Assembly: GCF_002899945.2 (NCBI RefSeq)
Contig: NZ_PPEG02000001.1
Coordinates: 620,001-684,000 of the forward strand
Source of the DNA: Chryseobacterium viscerum
GTDB lineage: Bacteria; Bacteroidota; Bacteroidia; Flavobacteriales; Weeksellaceae
Direction of reading: 5' to 3'
Length of the DNA: 64,000 nucleotides
The notes below the pieces were generated by a model. The model saw only the letters and a program-made list of their open reading frames with translations, was not told the DNA's origin and did not search any database. Positions 35,570 to 43,204 of the stretch are shown here, piece after piece. How positions within the stretch are numbered: position 1 is the stretch's first letter; every line of letters begins with the position of its first letter. The position numbers and the translations under genes are program-made.

Positions 35570-36640
35570 ATGAAAAAGGCGCAAATAGTAATAGGACTTG
35601 GTTTTGGAGATGAAGGGAAAGGAATAACCACCGATTTTCTCGCTTCTCAGAATCCGAAGGCTGTCGTGATCAGATTTTCAGGAGGTCAGCAGGCGGCACA
35701 TACCGTAATGATTGATGAAAGAAAACATGTACATTCCAGTTTTGCGAGCGGAGCACTTCGCGGCCTGCCTTCTTACTTCACCGAACATTGCACCATACAC
35801 CCGGTTTTTCTGCTCAACGAAAGAGAAGAATTGAAAGCAAAGAACGGTAACATTGAACTGCATATTCATCCGTTAGCAAGGGTCACAACTCCTTTTGATG
35901 TATGGCAAAACAGAACAAATGCACGGAATCTGGAGCATGGAACCTGCGGAAAAGGAGTAGGCGCTACGATGAAAAGACACGAAAGTCCCTATAAACTATT
36001 TGCAATAGACCTCATAGCACCCAAAGAAATGTTGTTGGAGAAACTGAAGGGGATCGCTTATTACTATGGCTTTATAGATGAAAGTGAGATCAGTAAACTT
36101 TTACAGCCTTTTTTAGATGCTATTGAAGCCATTGATTGGAATATAAATGATTATAACCACTTGGCTTCGTTTGATCACCTTATTTTTGAAGGAAGTCAGG
36201 GAGTTTTACTCGATATGGATCATGGGGTTTTTCCCAATGTGACTTATGCCCATACCACTTCAAAAAATGCATACGAGATCTGTCAGCTTTTAAAAATTGA
36301 AGACATAGAAGTGTATTATGTGACCAGAAGCTATGCAACGCGCCATGGAAACGGCTGGATGAGTAATGAAAAAGAAATGAATCTGAGAAATAATGAAGAG
36401 GAAACCTGTACATTTAATGAATATCAGAAGGAATTAAGATTTGGAGAAATAGATTACAAACTGCTGAATTATGCCTTGAAGCTCGATGGAGCTTATGTAT
36501 TTCCGGTTAAAAAGAATCTTGTCATCACTTGTCTGGATCAGATGGACGAACAATTTAAAATAGAAAACCTGGACGTTGAATTTAATACCGTTTACGGATC
36601 CTATTCTCCGTATTCAAAAGATTTTAAACAGATTTTTTAA
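35570..36640 (+). CDS. Short adenylosuccinate synthetase (PurA) paralogue
   Basis: A 356-aa protein with PurA-type motifs: GLGFGDEGKG near the start (catalytic Asp kept), SGGQQAAHTV (general-acid His kept), HGTCGKGVGAT, LIFEGSQGVLLDMDHGVFPNV, YATRHGNGW and a final CLDQMD in the guanine-specificity position. Normal PurA is about 430 aa; this one lacks much of the C-terminal part and departs at several positions (for example QQAA for NNAG, and I for K after GDEGKG). The reaction may be GTP-driven ligation of aspartate, or another acid, to a nucleotide such as IMP or a nucleoside-diphosphate derivative. The Met at 35570 opens strand 1; the frame is open 42 nt upstream. Confidence 0.8.
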   Translation: MKKAQIVIGLGFGDEGKGITTDFLASQNPKAVVIRFSGGQQAAHTVMIDERKHVHSSFASGALRGLPSYFTEHCTIHPVFLLNEREELKAKNGNIELHIHPLARVTTPFDVWQNRTNARNLEHGTCGKGVGATMKRHESPYKLFAIDLIAPKEMLLEKLKGIAYYYGFIDESEISKLLQPFLDAIEAIDWNINDYNHLASFDHLIFEGSQGVLLDMDHGVFPNVTYAHTTSKNAYEICQLLKIEDIEVYYVTRSYATRHGNGWMSNEKEMNLRNNEEETCTFNEYQKELRFGEIDYKLLNYALKLDGAYVFPVKKNLVITCLDQMDEQFKIENLDVEFNTVYGSYSPYSKDFKQIF

Positions 36641-36709
36641 TTTCTAAAGAAGATATCAGGCATAGGATAAAAGCATTAATTTTATATTTAATGATAGAAA
36701 ATAATAACC

Positions 36710-37180
36710 ATGAAAACAATACAATATATAAAGGGTGATGCTACCCGTCCTCATGCTGAAGGAAATAAAATAATTGCTCATATCTGTAACGATATTGGAG
36801 GTTGGGGAAAGGGTTTTGTAACTGCCATTTCAAAAAGATGGAAACAGCCTGAACTGAAATACCGGGAATGGTTTAAAAACGGAGAAAATTTTAACCTTGG
36901 AGAAATCCAGATTGTTCAAACAGAAGAAGATATTTGGGTCTGCAATATGATTGCTCAGCATAAAATTATAACCCATTCAAGTGTTCCACCTATCCGATAT
37001 GAGGCCGTTGAAGGATGTTTATTGAAACTCAGCCATGAAGCTTCACAACAGAATGCTTCAGTGCATATGCCGAGAATCGGATGTGGTCTGGCGGGAGGAA
37101 AATGGGAAGAAATAGAACCTATTATTGAAAGAACATTGCTTGCAAATGATGTGGAAGTGTATGTGTATGATTTTGAATAA
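36710..37180 (+). CDS. Macrodomain protein, TARG1/ALC1-like
   Basis: A 156-aa stand-alone macrodomain. Motifs: IQYIKGDATRPH at the start, HICNDIGGWGKGFVTAI (ADP-ribose loop 1, about 25-41), and MPRIGCGLAGGKWEEIEPII (loop 2, about 119-138). This pattern is closest to the Poa1p/TARG1 group, which hydrolyses ADP-ribose 1''-phosphate or removes ADP-ribose esters from Glu or bases. Either fits the context: KptA activity yields ADP-ribose 1'',2''-cyclic phosphate. It starts a tight run: the next gene begins 10 nt after it. Confidence 0.9.
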   Translation: MKTIQYIKGDATRPHAEGNKIIAHICNDIGGWGKGFVTAISKRWKQPELKYREWFKNGENFNLGEIQIVQTEEDIWVCNMIAQHKIITHSSVPPIRYEAVEGCLLKLSHEASQQNASVHMPRIGCGLAGGKWEEIEPIIERTLLANDVEVYVYDFE

Positions 37181-37190
37181 ATGAACAACA

Positions 37191-37784
37191 ATGAAAGAAT
37201 TTGAGATAAGAGCAGACTATAAAAATGACACCTTGGTGGTATACCAAGCTTATAATAAGACAATTGCAAAATCTGCTCTGGAGCATCAGAAATTTACGGC
37301 TCCGTTTTCATTCAACAGGATGACCTGGATAAAGCCTTCTTTTCTTTGGATGATGGAACGCAGCAATTATGGACAGAAACCCAATCAGGAACATACTCTG
37401 GCATTACATATTAAAAGGGAAGCATGGGAAAAAGCCTTATATAAAGCCGTTCTTACTTCACCTGAAAAAAGAGTCTACCCTGATCCCCGAAATTGGGAAA
37501 AAGAGTTTGAAAACGCTGAAGTATATGTACAATGGGATCCTGAAAGGAATATCAAGGGAACTAAACTTAATTATCGCTCCATTCAGGTCGGGATTAGCCG
37601 TTCGCTGATCGAGGAGTTCAATGAAGAATGGATTGTTAAAATAGAGGATTATACCCCTTTGGTTAAGAAAATATTGAACCTTACCAAATCCGGAGAATTC
37701 GATAAAGCAAAGAAGCTGCTGCCCATTGAAAAAAACTATCCCTTATCAAGTGAACTGGCTCAAAGAATCGGAGCTGAGGTTTAA
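37191..37784 (+). CDS. DUF4291 family protein, copy 1
   Basis: A 197-aa soluble protein. Conserved blocks shared with copy 2 at 38709 are VVYQAY (about 18-23), RMTWIKPSFLWMM (about 46-58), EHTLALHIKR, VQWDPER and the Arg-containing RSIQVGISR. No activity is established that I know of. Conserved Arg, Trp, Lys and Gln residues and the constant link with NAD/ADP-ribose genes suggest that it handles a nucleotide or ADP-ribose. Its 3' end overlaps, in another frame, an open extension of the next gene. Confidence 0.85.
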   Translation: MKEFEIRADYKNDTLVVYQAYNKTIAKSALEHQKFTAPFSFNRMTWIKPSFLWMMERSNYGQKPNQEHTLALHIKREAWEKALYKAVLTSPEKRVYPDPRNWEKEFENAEVYVQWDPERNIKGTKLNYRSIQVGISRSLIEEFNEEWIVKIEDYTPLVKKILNLTKSGEFDKAKKLLPIEKNYPLSSELAQRIGAEV

Positions 37785-37872
37785 TGAGGCCATTGTAGGG
37801 AACATCAAAGTAACCAAAGTATTTATAGGAGATGATTTTGAAAAAGCAGGAAATACTGAGTTGGAAGAATTG

Positions 37873-38712
37873 ATGTCTAATATTAAAAAACTAACTATGA
37901 CTAACAAAGGAATGGCAAAAGATACATTGGATATCCTTGCCAAAAAATATTATATAAACGAACATAACGAAAAAATAAATATAGAAAACGAACTGGAAAT
38001 CTGTAAAAAAGGAACCGTTCTTTTCACTCCGGAGAAGCTTTCTGAAATGAAAGAATCTCCATTATCAGAAACCAATTTTGAAACCAAAATTGAAACATGG
38101 AAGTGCAGTTCTTTAAAAGCAATTTTACAATTAGCCGAAGAAGAAAACCAGGAGAAAATCATGTGTCTGAACTTTGCTTCAGCAAAAAACCCCGGAGGAG
38201 GATTTATCAATGGAGCAGAAGCACAGGAAGAAAGTCTGGCAAGAACTTCAGGTTTATATGAAAGCTTACTTCAGGCATGGGATTATTATACGATTCACCG
38301 TGCAATGGAATCCTGTTTTTATACAGATACAATGATTTACAGTCCGAAAGTTCCGGTGTTTAGAAAAGATAAAGGAGAATTACTTCCTAAACCCATTCTG
38401 TGTAATTTCATCACGTCCCCGGCAGTCAATGCAGGGGTGGTAAAACGTCAGGAACCGGAAAGAGCGCATGAAATTCTCGATGCTATGGATCTTAGAATGG
38501 ATAAAATGCTTTCACTGGCTTTACAGCAAGGAAATGAAGTCCTGATCTTAGGAGCCTGGGGCTGTGGGGTCTTCAAAAATGATCCAAAAGAAATTGCAGG
38601 ATTGTTTAGGAAATATCTCCAAGGGAAGTATAAAAATAAATTTAAAAGAGTGGTTTTCGCAGTGCTTACAAAGAAAGAAGAAATGCTGAAACCATTTGAA
38701 GAAATACAATGA
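37873..38712 (+). CDS. TIGR02452 family, PARG-like macrodomain protein
   Basis: About 279 aa from the ATG at 37873 (or 271 from 37897). The helical N-terminus AKDTLDILAKKYYI is typical of the family. The bacterial PARG signature GGG-x7-QEE is present (NPGGGFINGAEAQEESLART), with the catalytic Glu pair. The C-terminus has ILGAWGCGVFKNDP, a macrodomain loop. Expected activity: hydrolysis of ADP-ribose polymers or other ADP-ribose linkages. The frame is open without a stop for a further 147 nt upstream, into the DUF4291 gene, with only TTG candidates there, so the exact start is uncertain. The stop overlaps the next start (ATGA). Confidence 0.88.
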   Translation: MSNIKKLTMTNKGMAKDTLDILAKKYYINEHNEKINIENELEICKKGTVLFTPEKLSEMKESPLSETNFETKIETWKCSSLKAILQLAEEENQEKIMCLNFASAKNPGGGFINGAEAQEESLARTSGLYESLLQAWDYYTIHRAMESCFYTDTMIYSPKVPVFRKDKGELLPKPILCNFITSPAVNAGVVKRQEPERAHEILDAMDLRMDKMLSLALQQGNEVLILGAWGCGVFKNDPKEIAGLFRKYLQGKYKNKFKRVVFAVLTKKEEMLKPFEEIQ

Positions 38713-39353
38713 ACATCAAGTTAAAAAAATATAAAGAACAACTGCAGGACTGGCCTCAGCAAGGATATCATATCATGGCTCAATATGATGATGAGAAAAT
38801 TGTAGTGTATCAGTCCTATAAAAAAGAAATAGGAGAATTTGCAGTTAAAAATCAGTTCTTTGGCGGAGGTTTCAGCCTAGAAAGAATGACTTGGATAAAG
38901 CCTAATTTTCTTTGGATGATGTACAGAAATGGTTGGGGAAGAAAAGAAGGACAAGAATGCGTTCTGGCTATTCACCTGAAAAAGGAAGCCTTTATAAAAT
39001 ATCTGGAAAATGCAGTATATTCATCTTACAATAAAAATTTTGGGATCTCCAGAAATGAATGGCAGGATCAGATAAAAGAATCTTCAGTAAGACTGCAATG
39101 GGATCCGGATCATGATCCCTTTGGAAATAAATTAGAACGAAGGGCAATTCAGATTGGCTTGCGGAATGAATTTACCAGATCTTTTGCTAAAGATGATATT
39201 CTTCTCATTGAAAATATTTCAGATTTTGTGAAAGAACAATACCAATTCGTCTTAAATGATGATTTGGATAATCTGATCATTCCTGAAGAAAAGGCACTAT
39301 TATTTGATGATGAGGTTTTAAATAAAAAACTCAACTTAAAAAGAACTTTATAA
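38709..39353 (+). CDS. DUF4291 family protein, copy 2
   Basis: 214 aa, same family as 37191: VVYQSY, RMTWIKPNFLWMM, VLAIHLKK, LQWDPDHDPFGN and RRAIQIGLR line up in order. It has a longer N-terminus (MNIKLKKYKEQLQDWPQQG) and an acidic C-terminal tail (EEKALLFDDEVLNKKLNLKR). Tandem copies separated by the PARG-like gene imply a duplication followed by divergence, perhaps to different substrates or to form a heterodimer. Coupled to the preceding gene by a 4-nt overlap. Confidence 0.85.
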   Translation: MNIKLKKYKEQLQDWPQQGYHIMAQYDDEKIVVYQSYKKEIGEFAVKNQFFGGGFSLERMTWIKPNFLWMMYRNGWGRKEGQECVLAIHLKKEAFIKYLENAVYSSYNKNFGISRNEWQDQIKESSVRLQWDPDHDPFGNKLERRAIQIGLRNEFTRSFAKDDILLIENISDFVKEQYQFVLNDDLDNLIIPEEKALLFDDEVLNKKLNLKRTL

Positions 39354-39368
39354 AAACCTTTTACAGCA

Positions 39369-39953
39369 GTGAAAAAAAATAATTTCAGATTTGTAGATCA
39401 TCCTGAAGATCCTAATGTAGGATTGGCAAATGAGGAAATTACTCTTCTTCAGAAAGGATTAAATCTGCAGTTTCCTGAAACCTATATTTATTACCTTCAG
39501 AATGCAGGGAAAAAATCAAATGTTTTTCCAGTAGAAAATGATATTGAAAAGTTGAAAAAATATCAAAAACAACTAAAAGAAGCGCTTAAGGAAAGGAATT
39601 TATTGATTACTGAAAGTCTTTTTTGCTTCCAGTACAATATTGAATATGAGCCTCTGGTTGGACAGGATTTTGAAACCTTTTATTTTTTCAATTTATCAGA
39701 TCCAAAATCTCCTGATCTGTATATTTTTGGAGATTTTATCACAAATTTTGACTGGCTGGGATATGATAAAGAGCTTGATAATAAAGAAAATTTTGTAGAT
39801 TTTATCAACTATAAAACGAAAGAAAAATTTAGAATAAAAGAAACCATAGGATTAGGAGATATTTTAGTATGGATATTGCTAATTCCTGTTTTTATAATCA
39901 TTTTGATCATTATTATTTTTCAGAATGTAAAAGAAAAAATTAAAAACCAATGA
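39369..39953 (+). CDS. SMI1/KNR4 (SUKH) family protein with C-terminal membrane anchor
   Basis: 194 aa starting at a GTG. The SUKH fold is suggested by EEITLLQKGLNLQFPETYIYYLQNAG near the N-terminus and the later YIFGDFITNFDWLGYD. Near the C-terminus a single strong hydrophobic helix (about 165-184, ILVWILLIPVFIIILIIIIF) and a basic tail NVKEKIKNQ suggest tail anchoring in the inner membrane, with the SUKH domain in the cytoplasm. SUKH proteins are best known as immunity proteins to polymorphic toxins, many of which are nucleases or ADP-ribosyltransferases. Stop and next start overlap by 4 nt. Confidence 0.78.
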   Translation: MKKNNFRFVDHPEDPNVGLANEEITLLQKGLNLQFPETYIYYLQNAGKKSNVFPVENDIEKLKKYQKQLKEALKERNLLITESLFCFQYNIEYEPLVGQDFETFYFFNLSDPKSPDLYIFGDFITNFDWLGYDKELDNKENFVDFINYKTKEKFRIKETIGLGDILVWILLIPVFIIILIIIIFQNVKEKIKNQ

Positions 39954-40636
39954 AAAAACTAACCATATTAAGCGGCGCAGGAATCAGTGCCGAAAGCGGA
40001 ATAAAAACCTTCAGAGACGGAGATGGTCTCTGGGAAAATCATAATGTAACGGATGTGGCAAGTCCGGAAGGATGGAGAAAAGACAGAGCTCTGGTTCTTG
40101 AATTTTACAATCAGAGAAGACGCCAGCTGCATGAAGTACAGTACAACGAAGCTCATCAATTACTGGCAGAGCTGGAAAAACATTTCGATGTTCAGATCAT
40201 TACCCAGAATATTGATGACCTTCACGAAAGAGCAGGATCTACCAACATTCTTCATATTCACGGAGAATTGTTCAAATCATGTTCTTGTAACAATAAAAAC
40301 CTGATTTATGATCAAAGAGATGATATCAATATCGGAGATAAAGCAGAAGATGGGGCACAGTTAAGACCTTTTATCGTTTGGTTTGGGGAAGATGTTCCAT
40401 TGTATGAGACGGCAAGAGAAATCGTAAAAGAATCGGATATCCTACTGGTAATCGGAACTTCTTTGCAGGTATATCCGGCAGCCGGGCTGATTCATGATAT
40501 CAAAGACGACTGCCTTTTAATCGTTATCAACCCTAATGAAACAGGATTCGGATACGGCCAGAGAGCAGTTGTCATGAAAGAAACAGCCACTCAAGGAATG
40601 AAACTCCTATTCGATAAACTGGTAAACCTTGCCTGA
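39950..40636 (+). CDS. Sir2 family NAD-dependent deacylase (class III-like)
   Basis: A 228-aa sirtuin. GAGISAESGIKTFRDGDGLW (9-28) binds NAD; QNIDDLHERAGS and the catalytic HG in LHIHGEL follow. The YxxR motif of class III enzymes (FYNQRRRQL, as in CobB/SIRT5) suggests desuccinylase or demalonylase activity. Only the first pair of zinc cysteines (SCSC) is seen; the second is absent, so the zinc site is incomplete. Sirtuins release O-acyl-ADP-ribose, which macrodomain and ADP-ribosylglycohydrolase enzymes can hydrolyse, so the neighbours fit. It overlaps genes on both sides. Confidence 0.92.
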   Translation: MKKLTILSGAGISAESGIKTFRDGDGLWENHNVTDVASPEGWRKDRALVLEFYNQRRRQLHEVQYNEAHQLLAELEKHFDVQIITQNIDDLHERAGSTNILHIHGELFKSCSCNNKNLIYDQRDDINIGDKAEDGAQLRPFIVWFGEDVPLYETAREIVKESDILLVIGTSLQVYPAAGLIHDIKDDCLLIVINPNETGFGYGQRAVVMKETATQGMKLLFDKLVNLA

Positions 40637-41592
40637 TGGAAAACAAAGTAAAAGCAGGAATTATGGGTGTTTGCATTGGAGATGCTCTCGGTGTTCCGGT
40701 AGAATTTAAAAAAAGAGAAGATTTAAAACGTTTTCCAGTCACAAAAATGCTGGAATACATGTCCTGGAATCAACCCAAAGGAACCTGGAGTGATGACAGC
40801 TCTCTTACGCTTTGTCTCGCGGAAGAACTCACCAAAGGCTATGATCTGGAAAAAATAGGACGAAGCTTTGTAAAATGGAATAAATACGGTCACTGGACAG
40901 CCCATGGAAGGCTTTTCGATATTGGAGGAACTACAAGGCATGCTTTGGCAAGATTAATCAAGGGGGAGAGTGCTAAGTTTTCAGGAAATATTTTCGAAGA
41001 AGACAATGGGAATGGCTCTTTAATGAGGATTCTTCCCCTGGCTTTTTATCTTGAAAAAGAGAATGATATTCAGAAGCTGTATCTTACAGTAAAAGAAGTT
41101 TCAGCGATAACGCACGGTCATTTCCGTTCTGTTTTTGCCTGTTTTATCTATGTGATTTTTGCCATTCAATTATTGAGAGGGAAGAGCAAAAAAGAAGCTT
41201 ATGCGCATACACGGGAAGTTGCGTTGGAATATGCAGAAAATCAAGGTTTTAACCCAAATGAAATTGAACTTTTTCATAAGATTTTAAAAAGTAATATTTC
41301 TGATTATCCTGAAGATGAAATCAAGAGTGGCGGATATGTCCTACACAGCCTGGAAGCTTCCTTATGGTGTTTTCTAAACTCAGAAAGTTACTCTGAAGCG
41401 GTTTTAAAAGCCGTCAACCTGGGAGAAGATACCGATACCACCGGAGCCATCACAGGAGGCATTGCAGGAATTTATTATGGATTCGAAAGTATTCCACAGG
41501 AATGGATTACTGAGCTGGTGAGGAAGGATGATATTGAAGCATTGTGTGAAAGATTAGCTAAAAAATTGTACAACATTGATAGAACTGTATAG
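40636..41592 (+). CDS. ADP-ribosylglycohydrolase (DraG/ARH family)
   Basis: A 318-aa helical enzyme with the binuclear Mg site: CIGDALGVPVEF (about 13-24), WSDDSSLTLCLAE (about 51-63) and GEDTDTTGAITGGIAG (about 262-277). DraG-type enzymes remove ADP-ribose from arginine; ARH3-like members also act on serine-linked ADP-ribose and O-acetyl-ADP-ribose. Full length. Its start overlaps the sirtuin stop by 1 nt, and the next gene starts inside its last 17 nt. Confidence 0.93.
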   Translation: MENKVKAGIMGVCIGDALGVPVEFKKREDLKRFPVTKMLEYMSWNQPKGTWSDDSSLTLCLAEELTKGYDLEKIGRSFVKWNKYGHWTAHGRLFDIGGTTRHALARLIKGESAKFSGNIFEEDNGNGSLMRILPLAFYLEKENDIQKLYLTVKEVSAITHGHFRSVFACFIYVIFAIQLLRGKSKKEAYAHTREVALEYAENQGFNPNEIELFHKILKSNISDYPEDEIKSGGYVLHSLEASLWCFLNSESYSEAVLKAVNLGEDTDTTGAITGGIAGIYYGFESIPQEWITELVRKDDIEALCERLAKKLYNIDRTV

Positions 41593-42664
41593 CCTTATTT
41601 CAGAAAAGGAATTGTTGGAAATTAAGAATAAGAACTTTAAAGAGTTTCCTTCTTATTTTCCACTGCATTTTTACATTGGAAAGATGCCGGAAACTTCTGA
41701 AGAGCAGTTGCTATTTCTTGTAAAATTTGAAATAAATAAGAAAGACATATCTTGCTTTACTACGCTTAATGAGGGAGAAATAATTGCTAAAGGAACTGAA
41801 GATTTAGATAATATTAATTCTTTGATTGAAGATAAGATTAAGATCACCGGAATTTTTGGAAAGAACAAAGAGCTCAGCCAGAACATCATGAGGATCTTAG
41901 AAAATGAAAAAAAATTTTTTGAATTCAGGTTAAAGGCATATTTGGATACAAATAACAGAGAAATCATTCCTTATGATTATTTTGAACGAGAGATTGACTC
42001 TGATGATACTATATCCGAACTTACCGATGAAGAACAAGACGCCTCTGCAAAATATTATGATGAGAAGCGGTCAAAAATAAATACAGTGGAAGAAGCAGTT
42101 GGTTTTTTGATTAATGAAGAGTTGAGTGAAGATGACATCAATGAAATCAAGAATAAGTCATTAGCCTCAAAGTTTGACAGTCTGGGAGGTCTTTTCGGTT
42201 TAGGAATGTATCTTAGGAACGTATTTATTTACCCCAATAAAAACGAAAACTTTATACAGTATCTAAAGACTTATGATCCGGAGTATATGGTAGATCGCGG
42301 GGAGTTTGGGGAAGGGCTTATTGAAGATTTTTTGTGGAGGAAACTCAATGATTATTTGATAACAGAGGAAAGCAAAAAGAAAATTGCTGAGCTTCGGAAA
42401 GAGCAGTATGATGAAGATTCTTTTTGGGCAAACTATATCAAGGAGCAATTGCTTTCGTATAATCTTGATGAAGCAATTATTAAGGAATATCTGGATATGG
42501 AAGAAAAAAAAGATACCAGCGATGAAGATTTTGAACGCTATTATTTTGAACAGAAAAGAATTCTGACAGGAATATCCGAACAGGAAAGATCAGTTTATGA
42601 TCAGATGAAACAGGATTATTTTACGATTAGAAATCTTATTGAAAAATTAAAAAACAAACCATGA
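41576..42664 (+). CDS. Unknown protein, possible DUF6794-like domain
   Basis: A 362-aa acidic, helical, soluble protein read from a TTG inside the 3' end of the ADP-ribosylglycohydrolase gene; there is no ATG before about residue 58 that would keep the N-terminal part. The segment INTVEEAVGFLINEELSEDD, followed by FGLGMYLRNVFIYPNKN and DPEYMVDRGEFGEGLIEDFLW, resembles DUF6794-type regions seen in Bacteroidota. The N-terminal 130 residues have no match I recognise. The C-terminus is coiled-coil-like. Tight overlap with genes for an ADP-ribosyl hydrolase and KptA places it in this pathway; it is one candidate for a missing ADP-ribosyltransferase or partner, but nothing in the sequence shows activity. 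Confidence 0.72.
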   Translation: MIELYSLISEKELLEIKNKNFKEFPSYFPLHFYIGKMPETSEEQLLFLVKFEINKKDISCFTTLNEGEIIAKGTEDLDNINSLIEDKIKITGIFGKNKELSQNIMRILENEKKFFEFRLKAYLDTNNREIIPYDYFEREIDSDDTISELTDEEQDASAKYYDEKRSKINTVEEAVGFLINEELSEDDINEIKNKSLASKFDSLGGLFGLGMYLRNVFIYPNKNENFIQYLKTYDPEYMVDRGEFGEGLIEDFLWRKLNDYLITEESKKKIAELRKEQYDEDSFWANYIKEQLLSYNLDEAIIKEYLDMEEKKDTSDEDFERYYFEQKRILTGISEQERSVYDQMKQDYFTIRNLIEKLKNKP

Positions 42665-43203
42665 ACGAAATAGAAAAGAAAAAAATAAGTAAATTTCTAA
42701 GCCTTATTCTCCGACATCAGCCTGAAAGCATTGGACTTAAGCTAGATGAAAACGGTTGGGCAGACATAGAAGAGCTGAGAGCAAAATCAGCCAAAAGAAG
42801 AATATATTTTACCCCCGAAGAATTAGATGAGGTGGTAGAAACCAATAATAAAAAGCGTTTTGCTTTTAACGAAGACAAAACCATGATCAGGGCAAACCAG
42901 GGACATTCTATTGATATAGATCTGGCCTTGGAAGCCAAGCAGCCCCCTGAATTCCTATATCATGGAACAGCAGAAGCCAATATCACTTCCATTTTAGAAA
43001 AAGGAATTGAGAAAAGAACACGCCAGCATGTACACTTAAGTGCTGATAAAGAGACGGCTACAAAGGTAGGGATGAGGCACGGTAAACCCATCATTCTTAC
43101 CATTAGAACCGGAACAATGCATCAGGACGGATTGTCTTTCTATCAGTCTGCAAACGGAGTATGGCTGACGGATTTCGTAGATGCAAAATACATTTCGAAG
43201 TAA
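42661..43203 (+). CDS. kptA: RNA 2'-phosphotransferase (Tpt1/KptA)
   Basis: 180 aa. It removes an internal RNA 2'-phosphate by transferring it to NAD, giving ADP-ribose 1'',2''-cyclic phosphate and nicotinamide. N-terminal winged part: SKFLSLILRHQPESIGLKLDENGW with the essential RH. The C-terminal ART-related fold has FLYHGTAEANITSILEKG (NAD-binding HGT), RQHVHLSADKETATKVG and the Arg in LTIRTG. Together with a macrodomain and metallophosphoesterase it forms a complete route for the products. No RNA ligase is seen in the window. Confidence 0.95.
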   Translation: MNEIEKKKISKFLSLILRHQPESIGLKLDENGWADIEELRAKSAKRRIYFTPEELDEVVETNNKKRFAFNEDKTMIRANQGHSIDIDLALEAKQPPEFLYHGTAEANITSILEKGIEKRTRQHVHLSADKETATKVGMRHGKPIILTIRTGTMHQDGLSFYQSANGVWLTDFVDAKYISK

Positions 43204-43204
43204 A

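Noticed and set aside
35570..36640. Identification as phage-type PurZ (aminoadenine pathway)
   Set aside because: As I recall, PurZ lacks the catalytic Asp of PurA; here the Asp in GDEGKG is present and no other Z-genome gene is nearby.
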